64,000 nucleotides of DNA from Rhodoferax sp. (GTDB taxonomy: Bacteria; Pseudomonadota; Gammaproteobacteria; Burkholderiales; Burkholderiaceae_C). Below the pieces are notes generated by a model. That model was not told where the DNA came from. It saw nothing but the letters and a program-made list of their open reading frames with translations, and did no database searches. A program made the position numbers and the translations under genes. Shown here in pieces: positions 17,918-26,530 of the stretch; position 1 is the first letter of the stretch, and every line of letters starts with the position of its first letter. The DNA is taken from assembly GCF_028714215.1 (NCBI RefSeq), contig NZ_JAQTMS010000021.1, forward strand, positions 1 to 64,000, in the 5' to 3' direction.

Positions 17918-20089
17918 TCAAATTGCCATTGGATCGACGTCTATCGCCCAGCGGATCAGGCCCCGGCCCTCGGGTTGTTGCCGGGTCGCCTGCAGTGTGC
18001 CCTGCCAGGCCGCCAGGAAGCGCTGTAGCGCCGTGCGCGACGGGCTCTCGATCAGCATCTGGGCGCGTTCCACATCGGCCACGCGCTGCACGCTCATCGG
18101 CACCGCCGGGTACAGGGTAATGTGCTCGGTCAGTTGCTGGGCTTCCAGCAACGCGACAGCGCCGGCACTGGCCGCCAGCAGAAAACCCTGCGCCACCTCC
18201 TGCGTGCGGGCCTCCGATCGGACCAAGGCCTGAAAACTGAAGGGCGGCATGCCGGCCTGCGCGCGCTCCTTGAGTTGCCCTTCGGCGAAAGCCGGGTAAT
18301 CGTGCCGTTTCAGGGCCTCGAACAAAGGGTGTTTGGGATGAAACGTCTGCAACCACATCTCGCTTTCGCCACCCATGTCAGCGTCGCGCCCGGCCCGTCC
18401 GGTGGCCTGCATCAGGAGACCAAAGAGCCGCTCGGGGGCGCGAAAGTCGCTGGAAAACAAGGCGCTGTCGGGGTTGATGGCGGCCACCAGCGTGATGCGC
18501 CTGAAGTCGTGCCCCTTGGCAATCATCTGCGTGCCCACCAGCACATCGACTTCGCCTGAGTGGACGCGCGCCAGCTGCGATTCCAGTTGGCCTTTGAGCC
18601 GGGTGCTGTCGGCGTCGATGCGGGCAATGCGCACCGGCTCGCCCTCGGGCCATTGTTCGGACACCGAGCCCGGTCGCCGCAGCCCGGCCAGCAGATCGGC
18701 CAGGTGTTCTTCCAGCCGCTCGGTGCCCCGGCCCAGCGCGGCGATGTCGGGGTTGCCGCAGGCCGGGCAGGCGCGCGGCACGCGCTCGGTGTAGCCGCAG
18801 TGGTGGCAGCGCAAGGTGCGGTCAATTTTGTGAAACACCCGGTAGGCACTGCAATGCGGGCACTCGCTTTTCCATTCGCAGTCGGCGCAATACAACACCG
18901 GCGCATAGCCGCGACGGTTCAGGAACACCAGGCTTTGTTCGCCGCGCGCGACCCGCTGCCCGATGGCTTCCAGCAGGGGTGGCGAAATGACACATTTTTT
19001 CGGCTGGTGGTTCATGTCGACCCGGCGCACCAGGGGCAGGGCACCGGCCAGGGCAGCCGGGCCAGTGCCGCTGCCAACGCGACTGGGCATTTCCAGCCGC
19101 AGGTAGCGCCCACCCTGACTGCGCGGCCGGCTGTGGTACCAGGTCTCCAGGGACGGCGTGGCCGAGCCCAGCAGCACTTTGGCACCCTCCAGCCGGCCCC
19201 GGTACAACGCCAGGTCACGCGCTGAGTAGCGAGCCCCCTCCTGACTCTTGTAACTGGGGTCATGCTCCTCATCGACGATGATCAGTTTGAGACGCGGCAG
19301 CGAGGCAAAAACGGCCATGCGCGTGCCCAGCACAATACGCGCCGCGCCGCTGTGCGCCGCCAGCCAGCTCTTTAAACGCTGCGCCGGGCTCATGCCGCTG
19401 TGCAGTGAAACTACCGCCTGCTCTCCGAAGAGCGGATTGAAGCGCGCCCTGAAACGCTCTTCGAGCTGCGGCGTCAGGTTGATCTCGGGCACCATCACCA
19501 TCGCCTGGGCCGTCACGTCACTCGAGAGCAAGCGGCTGACGCTGCGCAAGTAGACCTCGGTCTTGCCGCTGCCGGTGGCGCCGAACAATAAAAAAGGACC
19601 CGCTTCGGTCTCGAAGCGGGCGATCACGCTGGTCTGTTCGGGGGTCAGCGCCAGCGCGTCGGCAGGCGCCGGGTGGTCGCTCCCCCCGGATGGCCGGATT
19701 TTGGCCTGGCGCTTGAGCAAACGCGCCACTTGCACGCTGCTCAGATCGCGCAACTGCGGAGGCAAAGCCGCCAGCGCCACTTCCCCGACCGAACGCTGGT
19801 AATAGTGCGCGGTAAAGGTGAGCAGTTGGCGCCAGGTCGCGCTGAGCGGCGCAATACCGTCCAGGACAGCGGCAATGGGGCGCAGCTTTTCGGCGGCAAT
19901 CTCCTGTTCGGTCACACCGGGCGCGGCTTCGGCTTGGGCGTCCCACACCACACCCAGCAACTCGCGCTTGCCCAGTGGTACCCGGACCAGAGTACCGGCA
20001 GCGAGGCAGAGCTCACTTCGGTAGCTCAACGGTCCGGCCAGCTGGCTGTAAACGGGAGTCTGCACCAGGACCGGGAGCCGGTGGCTCAT
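17918..20089 (-). CDS. priA: Primosomal protein N' (replication restart helicase PriA)
   Basis: A 723-residue protein with the PriA 3'-DNA-binding N-terminal domain (about 1-110), a DEAH helicase core (Walker A GATGSGKT, Walker B DEEH) and the eight-cysteine zinc domain (CADCEWKSECPHC ... CHHCGY ... CPACG). PriA recognises stalled forks and reloads DnaB. The length is close to the E. coli protein (732). Upstream lies an AT-rich gap with DnaA-box-like sequences and then hemE in the same direction. The 3' end faces the convergent AEC permease. Confidence 0.96.
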   Translation of the reverse strand: MSHRLPVLVQTPVYSQLAGPLSYRSELCLAAGTLVRVPLGKRELLGVVWDAQAEAAPGVTEQEIAAEKLRPIAAVLDGIAPLSATWRQLLTFTAHYYQRSVGEVALAALPPQLRDLSSVQVARLLKRQAKIRPSGGSDHPAPADALALTPEQTSVIARFETEAGPFLLFGATGSGKTEVYLRSVSRLLSSDVTAQAMVMVPEINLTPQLEERFRARFNPLFGEQAVVSLHSGMSPAQRLKSWLAAHSGAARIVLGTRMAVFASLPRLKLIIVDEEHDPSYKSQEGARYSARDLALYRGRLEGAKVLLGSATPSLETWYHSRPRSQGGRYLRLEMPSRVGSGTGPAALAGALPLVRRVDMNHQPKKCVISPPLLEAIGQRVARGEQSLVFLNRRGYAPVLYCADCEWKSECPHCSAYRVFHKIDRTLRCHHCGYTERVPRACPACGNPDIAALGRGTERLEEHLADLLAGLRRPGSVSEQWPEGEPVRIARIDADSTRLKGQLESQLARVHSGEVDVLVGTQMIAKGHDFRRITLVAAINPDSALFSSDFRAPERLFGLLMQATGRAGRDADMGGESEMWLQTFHPKHPLFEALKRHDYPAFAEGQLKERAQAGMPPFSFQALVRSEARTQEVAQGFLLAASAGAVALLEAQQLTEHITLYPAVPMSVQRVADVERAQMLIESPSRTALQRFLAAWQGTLQATRQQPEGRGLIRWAIDVDPMAI

Positions 20090-20185
20090 GTCAGCGTCCG
20101 AGTTAATGGATAAAGTTGATGTGAACTTGCGAAAACTCGTTTAAGTCTTTGATTCATAAACGATTTATGCAGCATCCAGAGTTTC

Positions 20186-20194
20186 TGTGGATAA
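20186..20194 (-). promoter_or_regulatory. Perfect DnaA box (TTATCCACA)
   Basis: The minus strand reads TTATCCACA, the strict DnaA box consensus, 97 bp upstream of the priA start. A single box can occur by chance but here it lies in an AT-rich region beside a replication gene. Confidence 0.55.
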
Positions 20195-20371
20195 CTTTGT
20201 TGATAGCTTGTCCCCGCTGCCCTCAAGGCCTTGAAAATCAAGGCTTTCGCTGAAATGCCCATAAAAAAAGCAAATTTAAAAATCTTTATAAATCAACCAC
20301 TTACGTTCGCTATTGGTTTTGTAGCACGGGTTGTCCAAAAAACAGCATCTTGCGCAGTGCAGCAAAAATTT

Positions 20372-20380
20372 TGTGCATAA
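20372..20380 (-). promoter_or_regulatory. Second DnaA-box-like site (TTATGCACA)
   Basis: The minus strand reads TTATGCACA, which fits the relaxed consensus TTATNCACA. It has the same orientation as the box at 20186 and is 186 bp from it. Confidence 0.4.
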
Positions 20381-20432
20381 GTCAGGCGCCACTAACCAAA
20401 CTTGAGGAAAAACAGTGTAGGAGATCGGGGCC

Positions 20433-20459
20433 AAAAAATCTAAGCCCGCAGCTTGCGGG
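20433..20459 (-). terminator. Terminator overlapping the 3' end of hemE
   Basis: On the minus strand CCCGCA-AGC-TGCGGG forms a 6-bp stem inside the last codons of hemE, and a run of six T follows after the TAG stop. The hairpin uses coding sequence, so the terminal residues SRKLRA are partly constrained by it. Confidence 0.6.
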
Positions 20460-21549
20460 AATGCTCATGCACCGCTTGCACCAAGGACGCCACATGGTCG
20501 GGAGGTGTGTGCTGACTTATGCCGTGGCCCAGGTTGAAAATGTGCGTGGCACCGGTGCCGGCACCGCGGTGCGGTGTGCCGAAACTGTCCAGCACCTTGG
20601 CCGCTTCGACCTCAATTTGGGCCGGTGAAGCAAACAGCACATTGGGATCGAGATTGCCTTGCAGGGCTTTGCTGTTGCCAACCAAGGCGCGTGCCTTGGC
20701 CAGATTGACGGTCCAGTCCAGCCCCAGCACGTTGCAGTCGAGCTGGCCCATTTCCTCCAGCCACAAGCCGCCGCCCTTGGTAAACACGATGCTGGGAATG
20801 CGCGCCCCGGCATGTTCCTTCTTCAACTGCGCCAGTACCCGGGCCGTGTAGGCCAGGCTGAACTGCTGGAAGGCACCGTCGGCCAGCACACCACCCCAGC
20901 TGTCGAAAATCATCACCGCCTGGGCACCGGCTTCAATCTGCGCGTTGAGGTACTGGGCCACGGCATCGGCGTTGATGGCCAGGATCCGGTGCATCAGGTC
21001 AGGCCGGCTGTACAGCATGGTCTTGACCATGCGATAGTCGTCCGAGCCGGCACCTTCCACCATGTAGCAGGCCAGCGTCCAGGGACTGCCCGAGAAGCCG
21101 ATCAGCGGCACCCGGCCATTGAGGGCTTTGCGGATCGAGGTGACGGCATCAAACACGTAACGCAGTTTGTCCATGTCGGGCACCGCCAGCTTGGCGACCG
21201 CGGCTTCATCGCGCACGGCGTGGGCGAACTTGGGGCCTTCGCCCAGCGCAAACGAGAGGCCCAAGCCCATGGCGTCGGGCACGGTCAGGATGTCGCTGAA
21301 CAAAATGGCGGCATCAATCGGAAAGCGCTCCACCGGCTGCAGCGTGACCTCGGTGGCGTAGTCGGTGTTGGTGGCCAGGCCCATGAAGCTGCCGGCCTTG
21401 GCGCGGGTGGCGCGGTATTCCGGCAAGAAGCGCCCGGCCTGGCGCATCATCCAGATCGGGGTGTAGTCGGTGGCTTGGCGCAGGCAGGCGCGCAGGAAGG
21501 TGTCGTTTTGCAGGGGCGCAAAAGCGCTGGGGTGGGCAGGTGTATTCAT
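20440..21549 (-). CDS. hemE: Uroporphyrinogen decarboxylase
   Basis: A 369-residue enzyme that converts uroporphyrinogen III to coproporphyrinogen III in heme synthesis. Family signatures are present: [16 protein letters not shown] near the N-terminus (active-site Arg residues), the [14 protein letters not shown] loop with the catalytic Asp, and [16 protein letters not shown]. It acts as a cytosolic dimer. The gene lies upstream of priA and downstream of the cytochrome b561-DHC gene end (86 bp further), so heme supply and cytochrome genes are neighbours, though joint transcription is not shown. Confidence 0.97.
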   Translation of the reverse strand: MNTPAHPSAFAPLQNDTFLRACLRQATDYTPIWMMRQAGRFLPEYRATRAKAGSFMGLATNTDYATEVTLQPVERFPIDAAILFSDILTVPDAMGLGLSFALGEGPKFAHAVRDEAAVAKLAVPDMDKLRYVFDAVTSIRKALNGRVPLIGFSGSPWTLACYMVEGAGSDDYRMVKTMLYSRPDLMHRILAINADAVAQYLNAQIEAGAQAVMIFDSWGGVLADGAFQQFSLAYTARVLAQLKKEHAGARIPSIVFTKGGGLWLEEMGQLDCNVLGLDWTVNLAKARALVGNSKALQGNLDPNVLFASPAQIEVEAAKVLDSFGTPHRGAGTGATHIFNLGHGISQHTPPDHVASLVQAVHEHSRKLRA

Positions 21550-21635
21550 GGCTCAATTGTCGCAGCAACTGACCGGCGCTGGCCGGTCGGGAGGGTGTCT
21601 GGCAAGCCACTGACTGGCGCCGCGGCGTGGCCAGG

Positions 21636-22799
21636 TCAGGGTTTTGCTTTGGAGGCCGCGTTGCGCGGTATGCGCATGGCGGCGTCCAGGAAGGTGCCGG
21701 CCTCGGCATCGCTGTGGCAGGCCGCGCAGTTGCTCTTGCTTTTGACAAGGGGTGACTGCCAGTCGGCGGCAGCGATGTCGCGGTGCTTCTTGACCCAGTA
21801 AGGCGTCTGCGTGACGCGCAGCGGCACATCCTGCGGCTGGATCGAGCGCTCGATCTTGAAGGCCGCCTCGGTGGCCCGGCGATCGGCCGAATTGGCGCTC
21901 AAAAAGGCCAGCACGGCGGCGCTGGTGGCGGCGTCCAGCCCCAGATCGGCGCCAAAGTGCTGCTGCTGTTGCGCCATGATGCGCTCCCAGGAACGGCTGG
22001 GCAGCAAGCTCGGGTGAAACGCCATATGGCAACTGCCGCATTCGTCGCGCCATTGGGCGTTATCCGCCAGCTTGGCACCGACAAACGCGACATTGGGCGT
22101 CTGCGGGCCGCCCACGGGTCGGCCAAGCTGCTTTTCCAGCGGCGCGTGCAGGGCGTAGAAGAACCACCAGACGCCAAACCCGGCCATCAGCGCCAGCAGC
22201 AACCCGGCCACCAGCCAGCGCGGGCGCGCCGCCGGGGTGCCGGCATCGGCCAGCTTGCTGCCGGTGAGCATGGAACGCGCCAGGTTTTCCCGGTGCAACA
22301 AGCTCTCCACCACGACGCCGGCGAGGTGTCCCAGCACCAGCAGCAGCATCAACCAGGCCGACAATTCGTGCAGTTTCTTGAAGCCGCGGCCCTGCACGAT
22401 GCCCAGCCAGCCGGCAACGGCTCCCTGCTGCTCTTCGCCACCCAGCGTGAAAAAGCCGGTGACGCCGACCACCAGCGTCAGCAGCAGCAGCAAATAAATC
22501 GCCAGACTGCCGGTCGGGTTATGCCCGACGTGGCGCGGGGCATGGCCCGACAAAACCTGGCGCAAATAGGTCAACGCGTCTTTCGGTCCGAACCAGAAGG
22601 ATGAAAAGCGCGCGTAGCGCGTGCCAACCAAACCCCAGACCAGCCGAAAGACCACCAGGCCCAGCATCAGGTAGCCCAGGAACACATGCACCGAGAGCCA
22701 TTGATCGGACTCGCTGGTGAGCCAGGCGCCAGCAAAGCTGGCGGCCAGCGTCCAATGAAACAAACGGGTCGGAACGTCCCAGATCAGAATGCGTTGCAT
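21636..22799 (-). CDS. Cytochrome b561 fused to a diheme cytochrome c (DHC) domain
   Basis: A 387-residue protein. The first 210 residues form a four-to-five-helix cytochrome b561 domain with His ligands available at about 15, 38, 144 and 158. A further transmembrane segment (about 195-215) leads to a periplasmic DHC-like domain with two heme c motifs, CGSCH (254-258) and CAACH (358-362). It would pass electrons from the quinone pool to periplasmic cytochromes. The ATG at 22799 is the start of the conserved MQRILIWDVPTRLFHW segment. It is the third gene after shp and dhc; the gap to dhc is filled by a dispersed repeat. Confidence 0.88.
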   Translation of the reverse strand: MQRILIWDVPTRLFHWTLAASFAGAWLTSESDQWLSVHVFLGYLMLGLVVFRLVWGLVGTRYARFSSFWFGPKDALTYLRQVLSGHAPRHVGHNPTGSLAIYLLLLLTLVVGVTGFFTLGGEEQQGAVAGWLGIVQGRGFKKLHELSAWLMLLLVLGHLAGVVVESLLHRENLARSMLTGSKLADAGTPAARPRWLVAGLLLALMAGFGVWWFFYALHAPLEKQLGRPVGGPQTPNVAFVGAKLADNAQWRDECGSCHMAFHPSLLPSRSWERIMAQQQQHFGADLGLDAATSAAVLAFLSANSADRRATEAAFKIERSIQPQDVPLRVTQTPYWVKKHRDIAAADWQSPLVKSKSNCAACHSDAEAGTFLDAAMRIPRNAASKAKP

Positions 22800-22839
22800 G
22801 GGGGATCTCAATCTCTTGTTGGTGGAGAGGTACGATCCG

Positions 22840-22986
22840 GCGCCGGGCAGCCCCAAGCCGGATCAGCCCCCTCGGGGCTGATGCCCGCGGCTCCCAGCCT
22901 GCCTTGCGCAGGGTGGGACGGGCAGAAGAGTCGTTGCCTCTGGCATCGACCTGTACAGGGAGGACGCGCAGTGCCGAGCGTGGGGG
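22840..22986 (-). repeat. Dispersed palindromic repeat, long form (copy D)
   Basis: About 147 bp that fill the gap between dhc and the cytochrome b561 gene. Read on the minus strand it begins CCCCCACGCTCGGCACTG and ends near CTTGGGGC..CCCGGCGC, as in the other copies (30187, 35599, 39680, 43437). A 75-bp module containing GCCAGAGGCAACGACTCTTC is inserted between the two halves, shared only with the copy at 43437. Confidence 0.9.
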
Positions 22987-22992
22987 CCACAG

Positions 22993-23487
22993 TTACTTCG
23001 GAATCTTGATGCTGTGCTCGTTGAAATCGCCCTTGTCGGCTCCGGCGTGGCAGGCCATGCAGTTGCTGGGGCTCTTGATCGAGGGGCGCTTCCACACCGC
23101 CGGCGCAATTTCGCCGCTGTTGTGCTTGGATTTGAACCAGGCCGACTCGGTGATGCGCAGCGGTGCCGTGGCTGCCGTCCAGCGGTTGGAGGCGTTCTTC
23201 ACCAGAAAGTCGGTGATTTCCGTGGTGTCCTGCGGCGACAGGGAGGCGTCGGCGCCAAAATGCTGGTCCAGCCCCGACATCAGCTTGCGCCAGGAGGCCG
23301 CCGGCAGCAAACCGGCGGGAAAGGCCATGTGACAGCCGGCGCATTCCTGCTGCCATTTGGCGTTCAGCTGGGCCGGTTGCACCGGGCGACCCCGGTCCTC
23401 GCCGTTGTATCTGCCCTCGGCCTGCACCCCCAGCGCGGCCACGCCCAGCAGCGTCAGAACAAACAAGCGGTTCATGCGGTACTTCAT
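22993..23487 (-). CDS. dhc: Diheme cytochrome c (DHC)
   Basis: A 164-residue periplasmic cytochrome with a signal peptide (about 5-23, ending VQAEG) and two heme c motifs, CAGCH (49-53) and CMACH (143-147). It aligns well with the C-terminal domain of the neighbouring cytochrome b561 fusion, sharing the QECAGCHMAF / DECGSCHMAF core. DHC is the known electron donor of SHP in Rhodobacter. The ATG at 23487 follows AAGGTGAG; the GTG three codons upstream overlaps this site. It starts 10 bp after shp. Confidence 0.88.
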   Translation of the reverse strand: MKYRMNRLFVLTLLGVAALGVQAEGRYNGEDRGRPVQPAQLNAKWQQECAGCHMAFPAGLLPAASWRKLMSGLDQHFGADASLSPQDTTEITDFLVKNASNRWTAATAPLRITESAWFKSKHNSGEIAPAVWKRPSIKSPSNCMACHAGADKGDFNEHSIKIPK

Positions 23488-23497
23488 GCCACTCACC

Positions 23498-23902
23498 TTA
23501 TTTGACGGACAGGACGTAGCTCATGAAATCACCTTTTTCCTGGGTGCTGCAGGCGCGCTTCAAGACGTCGTTGCAATTGCGCTTGAACCATTTTTCAACA
23601 TTGGCGGCGTCGGAAAAACGTTTTGCGTTGGCGGCCGGGGCAAGCGGCAGGATTTCCTTGTTGGTGGTGGCATGCTTGCCCTTGGCCAGCGGGGAATCGG
23701 TGTGGCAGGAGGCACAAGCCAACTCGCCGACCTTGGTGGCATACAGCTTTTGCCCGGCCGCTGCCGAAAAGTCCTTGAACGCCGGATTTTCCTGTTTGGC
23801 GGCAGTCCGATAGCCATCCAGAATCGGATTGGCGCCAGCGCACAGGGGCAATGCCAAGGCCAGAGCGGCCAGCCAGCTTGTTTTGTTCAGGGTTGAGTTC
23901 AT
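23498..23902 (-). CDS. shp: Sphaeroides heme protein SHP, oxygen-binding cytochrome c (DUF1924)
   Basis: A 134-residue monoheme cytochrome with a signal peptide (about 1-24) and one heme motif CASCH (63-67). The C-terminal segment WFKRNCNDVLKRACSTQEKG carries the SHP features: Asn109/Asn111 as candidates for the unusual heme ligand and two Cys (110, 118) that could form its disulfide. In SHP the Asn leaves on reduction so that O2 or NO can bind; the physiological role is unsettled. The ATG at 23902 follows AAAGGA. It heads the shp-dhc-cytochrome b561 operon, and a QseB/PmrA-type box lies about 100 bp upstream. Confidence 0.85.
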   Translation of the reverse strand: MNSTLNKTSWLAALALALPLCAGANPILDGYRTAAKQENPAFKDFSAAAGQKLYATKVGELACASCHTDSPLAKGKHATTNKEILPLAPAANAKRFSDAANVEKWFKRNCNDVLKRACSTQEKGDFMSYVLSVK

Positions 23903-23999
23903 AACAGGTCCTTTGAATTGTGGAACAGAGGGCGACGCCGCCATCGACACGGCGTAACCAAGACTTAAGAGTGCCAGGGGCCTGACTCTAGCGAGGGCA

Positions 24000-24017
24000 C
24001 ATTAAGGCAAGCTTAAG
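24000..24017 (-). promoter_or_regulatory. PmrA/QseB-type direct repeat upstream of shp
   Basis: The minus strand reads CTTAAGCTTGCCTTAATG, that is CTTAAG-N5-CTTAAT, the exact form of a PmrA/QseB box. It lies 98 bp upstream of the shp start. Another CTTAAG occurs at 23964-23969. No qseBC pair lies in the window. Confidence 0.5.
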
Positions 24018-24047
24018 TGCGCAGGCGCCAGTTTCTATCAGCGACTG

Positions 24048-26183
24048 CTAGAGCGCCGCCAGCGCCGAGCGAAGCTCTGGCACCGATAAGACTTCGGATA
24101 GTAGCACCGGCGCGCGACCGGCTTGGTACAGCACATAGACCGGCACCCCGTTGCGCCCCAATTGGCTCAGGGCGGCACTGATCGCGGGGTCGCGCCGGGT
24201 CCAGTCGGCGCGCAGCAGCGTGACCTTTTTGGCTTCCAGGTCGGCCAGCACATCGAGGTTGGCCAAGGTGGTTTTCTTGTTGTACTGGCAGGTCACGCAC
24301 CAGGCGGCGGTGAAGTCGACAAACACCGGCGTGCCGCCGGCCAGCGCCTGTTCGACCCGGCCCGGGGCCCAAGGCTGCCAGCGGTCGCTACGGGCACTGG
24401 TGGCACTGACCTCCAAGGGCCGGGTGACGTTGCGACCGATCGCCCCCAGCAGCAGCGCCAAAACAACGATCGACAAGCTGGCTACCACGCCCCGGCTGCG
24501 CCCGCTCAAGGTCAGCGCCCACAGCACCCCGCTGAAGGCCACCAGCAGCGCCAGCAGCGCAGCGGCACCGTCAATACCGGTTTGCTGGCCCAGCACCCAC
24601 AGCAGCCAGACCACGGTGGCAAACATGGGAAACGCCATGGCACGGCGGAAGGTGTCCATCCAGGCGCCGGGACGCGGCAGCGCCCTGGCCAGCGCCGGCA
24701 GCAGGCTGGCCGCCAGATAAGGCAAGGCCATGCCGACGCCGATGCCCATGAAAATCAGCAAGGCCTGTAGCGCCGGCAAGGCCAGCGCCAGGCCCAGCGA
24801 GGCGCCCATGAAGGGCGCGGTGCAGGGCGAAGCAATGGCCACCGCCAGCACGCCCGACAAAAACGCATTGATGGCCGGGTTCTTGGCCTCCAGCAACAGC
24901 ACCCGGCTGGGCAGGAACTGGCCAAATTCAAACAGGCCGGCCAGATTCAGGCCCATCACCGAGAACAACACCGCCAGCGCCGCCACCACCGCCGGCGATT
25001 GCAGCTGAAAGCCCCAGCCGAGCTGCTCGCCGGCGCTGCGCAGGCCCAGCATCAGGGCACCGAGGGCCAGGAACGAGAGCACCACGCCGGCGCTGTAGGC
25101 CAGGCCGCTGACGCGGTGACCGCGACGGTCATTGGCATGCCGGGTGAAGCTCATGACCTTGATCGCCAGCACCGGGAAGACGCAGGGCATCAGGTTGAGC
25201 AGGGCGCCGCCCAGCAGCGCCCCCAGCAGGGCCAGCCAGAAGCTCAGAGGCGCCGTGTTGCCGGCCGGCGTCGCAGGAATCGGGCTGGCATTGGTCTTGA
25301 AAGCTGCTGCCTGGGGCCAGGCGCCTGTGACCTTGGCTTGCGTCACAAAACCCTGGCGTTGCCCCTGGTTGTCGAGCACCAGCAACAGCGGCATCACGCT
25401 GGGGCTTTGGCTGCGCTCGGCGGACAAGGGCACCTTGGCCGTCCACACGGCGCCCTGCCAGCTTTGACTCCACTGCGCCGCGGTCTCGATCACCTCCGGC
25501 GTCTCCGGGAACAACTCCAGCGTCTTGCCTTGCAGGGCCGCCGGCAAGCCGGCCACCGATACCTTGATGTCCTTGCCCTCGACCTCGACCCGGCTGTCTG
25601 CGCCGAGGGGTGTCGGTTGCGCCTTGAAACTGGCCTCAAACGCAGCCGCGTTGAGGGCGGTGGAGCCGCGCACCGGCAAACGCAGGGCAAATTCACCTTG
25701 CTCGGGGATGCACTCCTGGCGACAGACCAGCCAGTTGGCCTTCAGTTTGACGTCGATCTCGTTGTGGGGCAGCGTCGGCTTGAAGTCCGGGGTGATGGTC
25801 AGCGGCACCGGCAACAGCACCGTGCCATCAAAACCGTAGTTGGCCAGATTGCCAAGCGCAATCTTCTTCGGCACCGGCCAGGCGATGTCGCCGGCCGTGA
25901 CGCCGGCGGGCAGCGTCCACTCCAACTTGGTCGGCAAGCCCGAATCGCCCGAGTTCTTCCAGTAGGTGTGCCAATCGCGCTGGTGCGTCAGCTGCAAACC
26001 CAGCCAGACCGTTTTGCCGGCATCGGCACCGTCCGGTGCGTGCGCCATCAGCTCGGCCCGTACCTGCCCCGTGGTGACCACTGTGCCGGGGGAACTCTGG
26101 GCGCCAGCGCCTGTCGGCAGTACGCTGGCAGCTATCAAAAGCGCAGCAGAAAGCGAGCGGGCGAAAAATTTTGAAAATATCAT
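24048..26183 (-). CDS. Thiol:disulfide interchange protein, DsbD/ScsB family
   Basis: A 711-residue membrane protein: signal peptide (about 1-28), a periplasmic immunoglobulin-like domain (about 30-330) with a Cys pair in LVCRQECIPEQG, eight transmembrane segments with LMPCVFPVL and ASPCTAPF holding the two membrane Cys, and a C-terminal thioredoxin domain with CVTC (629-632). It moves reducing power from cytosolic thioredoxin to periplasmic thiols. The large N-terminal domain is closer to ScsB than to E. coli DsbD. It is the third gene of the AlaX-DUF167-DsbD run (17-bp gap) and precedes shp; a role in cytochrome c maturation is possible. Confidence 0.88.
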   Translation of the reverse strand: MIFSKFFARSLSAALLIAASVLPTGAGAQSSPGTVVTTGQVRAELMAHAPDGADAGKTVWLGLQLTHQRDWHTYWKNSGDSGLPTKLEWTLPAGVTAGDIAWPVPKKIALGNLANYGFDGTVLLPVPLTITPDFKPTLPHNEIDVKLKANWLVCRQECIPEQGEFALRLPVRGSTALNAAAFEASFKAQPTPLGADSRVEVEGKDIKVSVAGLPAALQGKTLELFPETPEVIETAAQWSQSWQGAVWTAKVPLSAERSQSPSVMPLLLVLDNQGQRQGFVTQAKVTGAWPQAAAFKTNASPIPATPAGNTAPLSFWLALLGALLGGALLNLMPCVFPVLAIKVMSFTRHANDRRGHRVSGLAYSAGVVLSFLALGALMLGLRSAGEQLGWGFQLQSPAVVAALAVLFSVMGLNLAGLFEFGQFLPSRVLLLEAKNPAINAFLSGVLAVAIASPCTAPFMGASLGLALALPALQALLIFMGIGVGMALPYLAASLLPALARALPRPGAWMDTFRRAMAFPMFATVVWLLWVLGQQTGIDGAAALLALLVAFSGVLWALTLSGRSRGVVASLSIVVLALLLGAIGRNVTRPLEVSATSARSDRWQPWAPGRVEQALAGGTPVFVDFTAAWCVTCQYNKKTTLANLDVLADLEAKKVTLLRADWTRRDPAISAALSQLGRNGVPVYVLYQAGRAPVLLSEVLSVPELRSALAAL

Positions 26184-26200
26184 TTCAGTATGGGAGTGGA

Positions 26201-26530
26201 TCAGAAGGGCAAAGTTCCCTGCGCAAACACCGCCGGCAGTTTCTTCGGCGCCTTGATGCGCAACTGCTTGTTGACATTCATGCGGCCAAACACCACCTCG
26301 ATGTCGGCCGCCGTCACGCCAAACTGGGGCGCCAAAAACCGCACCATGTGGTCGGTCGCCTTGCCGCCCACCGGCGCGGCGGTAACGCTGACCTTGAGCT
26401 GCGTGCCCTTGGGCTTGCCGATGGCGTCCTTGCTGGCACTCGGCTTGCCCAGAATGTTGAGCACCAGCACATCGCCCTCCCAGGCAAAAAAGGAGTCGCC
26501 GGTGGCGTTCTTGACGTTTCCCCGGCTCAT
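26201..26530 (-). CDS. DUF167/YggU-family protein
   Basis: A 109-residue protein with the family pattern: VLVLNILGKPSASKDAI, then LKVSVTAAPVGGKATDHMVRFLA and a GRMNVNKQLRIK segment. The structure of the family is known (YggU fold) but its function is not. Its start overlaps the stop of the AlaX gene by 4 bp (ATGA), so translational coupling is likely, and the DsbD-like gene follows after 17 bp. Confidence 0.85.
   Translation of the reverse strand: MSRGNVKNATGDSFFAWEGDVLVLNILGKPSASKDAIGKPKGTQLKVSVTAAPVGGKATDHMVRFLAPQFGVTAADIEVVFGRMNVNKQLRIKAPKKLPAVFAQGTLPF

Larger units (their letters stand above)
20090..20439. other. AT-rich intergenic region between hemE and priA
   Basis: 350 bp without a convincing gene. 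It is clearly richer in A and T than the flanking sequence, including AAATTTAAAAATC and several A or T runs at about 20260-20290. It contains two sequences that fit DnaA boxes (listed separately) and presumably the priA promoter. The hemE terminator lies at its right end. Confidence 0.6.

Noticed and set aside
20090..20439. Chromosomal origin of replication
   Set aside because: Only two DnaA-box matches and no dnaA, dnaN or rpmH gene nearby. Betaproteobacterial origins usually lie beside dnaA.
22840..22986. Dispersed repeats as rho-independent terminators
   Set aside because: They form stems but have no T run and lie inside operons, where termination would silence essential partner genes.
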